From: a bacterium
GTDB lineage: Bacteria > JALSQH01
DNA: 6,968 nucleotides
Reading direction: 5' to 3'
NCBI GenBank assembly: GCA_026985515.1
Contig: JALSQH010000095.1
Location: forward strand, 1 to 6,968
Position 1 is the first letter of the stretch; the number at the start of each line of letters is the position of its first letter. The position numbers and the translations under genes were made by a program. Positions 5,622-6,968 of this stretch are shown here, one piece after another. Below the pieces are notes generated by a model, which saw nothing but the letters and a program-made list of their open reading frames with translations, searched no databases and had not been told where the DNA came from.

Positions 5622-6710
5622 ATGATAAAGAATCTTTTCAAAATTGGAAAGGATTTTTTCCTCTTAAAAAGTGAGGAAAGTGATTTTCACAGAAATATCT
5701 ACTTCAGAGTATTTAGGGGAGAAAAGAGAAATGTGAATATGATTATGGATCCAGGTACCAAACAGGATTTGAATAATATAATTACCGTTTCCAAGGAACT
5801 TTTTGGTGGGATAAACAATCTGGATCTTATTTTTCTCAGTCATCAGGATCCCGACCTGACCTCAATACTTCCATCAATTGTTGCAATTGCTCCAAAGGCG
5901 AAAGTTATTGCTTCTATTGACACATGGAGATTGGTTAAAATGTATGGAGATATAAGCGAGAAGAGATTTGTTGCAATTGAGAACTTCAAAAGTGATGTTC
6001 TCACCATTAAGGCTACTGGTCACAGAGTCAGGTTTGTCTCTGCAATGTACTGTCACTTTCGCGGAGCTATGATGCTGTACGATTATGAAAACAGGATTCT
6101 CTTCAGTGGGGATTTCCTGGGAGGGGTTGACACGAGAAAGGGAGAAGGTGTCTTTGCAGATGAGAGTAGCTGGGATGGTATAAAGATTTTTCATGAAATT
6201 TACATGCCCATTTCCGGAGCGGTTAAGGAAACAATTGATAGAATATCAACTTTAAACCCTTTCCCCGAAATAATAGCTCCGCAGCATGGAGATGTGATAA
6301 AGGGTGATCTTGTGGTAGAGTTTATGAGCAGGTTGTACGACCTAACTGTTGGTTATGATCTAATAAAGAAAGTTGAGCCAGAGAAAGAATTGACTATTGT
6401 AGCAATCAACGACTTTCTTGAACAGCTTAAAGGAGTATCTCCTCAACTTGGTAGAGAACTGATAGATTCTATAAGTTCTGCAGGTAATTTCACTTCACCT
6501 TTTGTTACCAAAGGTGATGCAATAACTGATTTTAAATTACCTTCATCTGATGCTATAAAGGTTTTGTGGGATAAAATCGAACTCCTTGCTCCGCCTGATA
6601 AGGAGAATGAGATAAAAACACTTTTCATTGCCAGTCTTGAACAGTACAATGTACCGCATAAATTTAAGATAGAGGAAAAAATTGAGGAAATTGAAGATTT
6701 GTTTGATTGA
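5622..6710 (+). CDS. MBL-fold diiron protein, ODP (oxygen-binding diiron) type, without flavodoxin domain
   Basis: 362 residues. Residues 1 to about 240 align in pattern with the metallo-beta-lactamase-like domain of flavodiiron proteins (FDP). The ligand positions can be traced: H74-x-D76-x-D78 in LSHQDPD (FDP: H-x-E-x-D-H), H145 in YCHFRG, D164 in LFSGDFLGG, and H222 in APQHGD. The 19-residue step from H145 to D164 equals that in FDPs, and the other steps are within a few residues. All six side chains could bind iron, but the second ligand is Asp instead of Glu, and L79 replaces the His that ends the motif. The C-terminal 118 residues are largely helical and I do not recognise them; no flavodoxin FMN-binding loop is seen, so it probably binds O2 or NO rather than reducing them alone. 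ODP domains elsewhere are sensor modules of chemoreceptors. Strong Shine-Dalgarno AGGAGGTG at 5610-5617, four bases before ATG. Cytosolic. It sits between H-NOX and an FDP gene, 21 bp from the latter. Confidence 0.85.
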   Translation: MIKNLFKIGKDFFLLKSEESDFHRNIYFRVFRGEKRNVNMIMDPGTKQDLNNIITVSKELFGGINNLDLIFLSHQDPDLTSILPSIVAIAPKAKVIASIDTWRLVKMYGDISEKRFVAIENFKSDVLTIKATGHRVRFVSAMYCHFRGAMMLYDYENRILFSGDFLGGVDTRKGEGVFADESSWDGIKIFHEIYMPISGAVKETIDRISTLNPFPEIIAPQHGDVIKGDLVVEFMSRLYDLTVGYDLIKKVEPEKELTIVAINDFLEQLKGVSPQLGRELIDSISSAGNFTSPFVTKGDAITDFKLPSSDAIKVLWDKIELLAPPDKENEIKTLFIASLEQYNVPHKFKIEEKIEEIEDLFD

Positions 6711-6731
6711 AATTTAAAAGGAGGATCTGTA

Positions 6732-6968
6732 ATGGCAGTACATAAAATAGTTGATGGTGTCTACCATGTGGGGGCACAGGATTGGGATAGAGAATTATTT
6801 GATGAGCTTGTCCCTCTTCCCGATGGTACGAGTTATAACGCATATCTTATAATTGGAACAGAAAAAACGGCACTTATTGATACGGTTGATCCCACCAAGA
6901 AAGAGGTTCTTTTCAGAAATCTAGAAGTTCTTGGAGTTAAAAAAATTGATTATGTAATTTCCAGTCAT
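6732..6968 (+). CDS. Flavodiiron protein (FprA/A-type flavoprotein), N-terminal part only
   Basis: Partial gene: 79 codons, cut at the right edge. Family role: cytosolic four-electron reduction of O2 to water and/or two-electron reduction of NO to N2O, using a diiron site in an MBL-fold domain and FMN in a C-terminal flavodoxin domain; electrons come from rubredoxin, coenzyme F420 or NADH partners. Seen here: [17 protein letters not shown] (residues 10-26), the FDP-type 'VGA-x-DWD' opening; [10 protein letters not shown] (31-40), the conserved 'GT-x-YNAYLI' strand; ALIDTVDP (47-54); and YVISSH (74-79). The last visible residue is the histidine that begins the H-x-E-x-D-H iron motif, so metal ligands and the flavodoxin domain cannot be checked. 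Shine-Dalgarno AAGGAGG at 6718-6724, seven bases before ATG. It begins 21 bp after the diiron gene, so the two are almost certainly cotranscribed. O2 versus NO preference cannot be decided here; the upstream H-NOX favours an NO role. Confidence 0.9.
   Translation, partial: MAVHKIVDGVYHVGAQDWDRELFDELVPLPDGTSYNAYLIIGTEKTALIDTVDPTKKEVLFRNLEVLGVKKIDYVISSH

Overview
The window reads as a moderately AT-rich bacterial chromosome segment. The ValRS, a Glu-rich receiver protein with a GTFE-type signature, and a cluster of H-NOX, diiron and flavodiiron genes suggest an anaerobic or microaerophilic Gram-negative bacterium. A Desulfobacterota/deltaproteobacteria-like or related lineage is my best guess, but this is low-confidence inference, since no rRNA or other marker is present.

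Layout. The left two thirds (1-4815) lie on the minus strand. In transcription order they are a receiver-domain protein with a very long glutamate-rich linker, valyl-tRNA synthetase (valS), and the first 75 codons of a quinolinate phosphoribosyltransferase (nadC) that runs off the left edge. The gaps are 40 bp and then a 4-bp ATGA overlap, so this is probably one operon. It is read from a good sigma70-type promoter at 4890-4862.

A 198-bp intergenic region (4816-5013) separates this operon from a divergent plus-strand operon, which has its own strong promoter (TTGACA, 17 bp, extended -10) at 4953-4981. The plus-strand genes are a stand-alone H-NOX heme protein (5014-5556), an MBL-fold diiron protein of ODP type without a flavodoxin domain (5622-6710), and the first 79 codons of an FprA-type flavodiiron protein (6732 to the edge).

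The plus-strand genes form a coherent set: a predicted NO-selective heme sensor, a predicted O2/NO-binding diiron protein, and a flavodiiron O2/NO reductase. Together they look like a gas-sensing and NO/O2-detoxification cassette. Each component family is known. What deserves a second look is the middle gene (altered metal-site motif, unrecognised 118-residue C-terminal region), the absence of the usual H-NOX effector from the window, and a 10-bp motif shared by the H-NOX promoter and the next intergenic gap.
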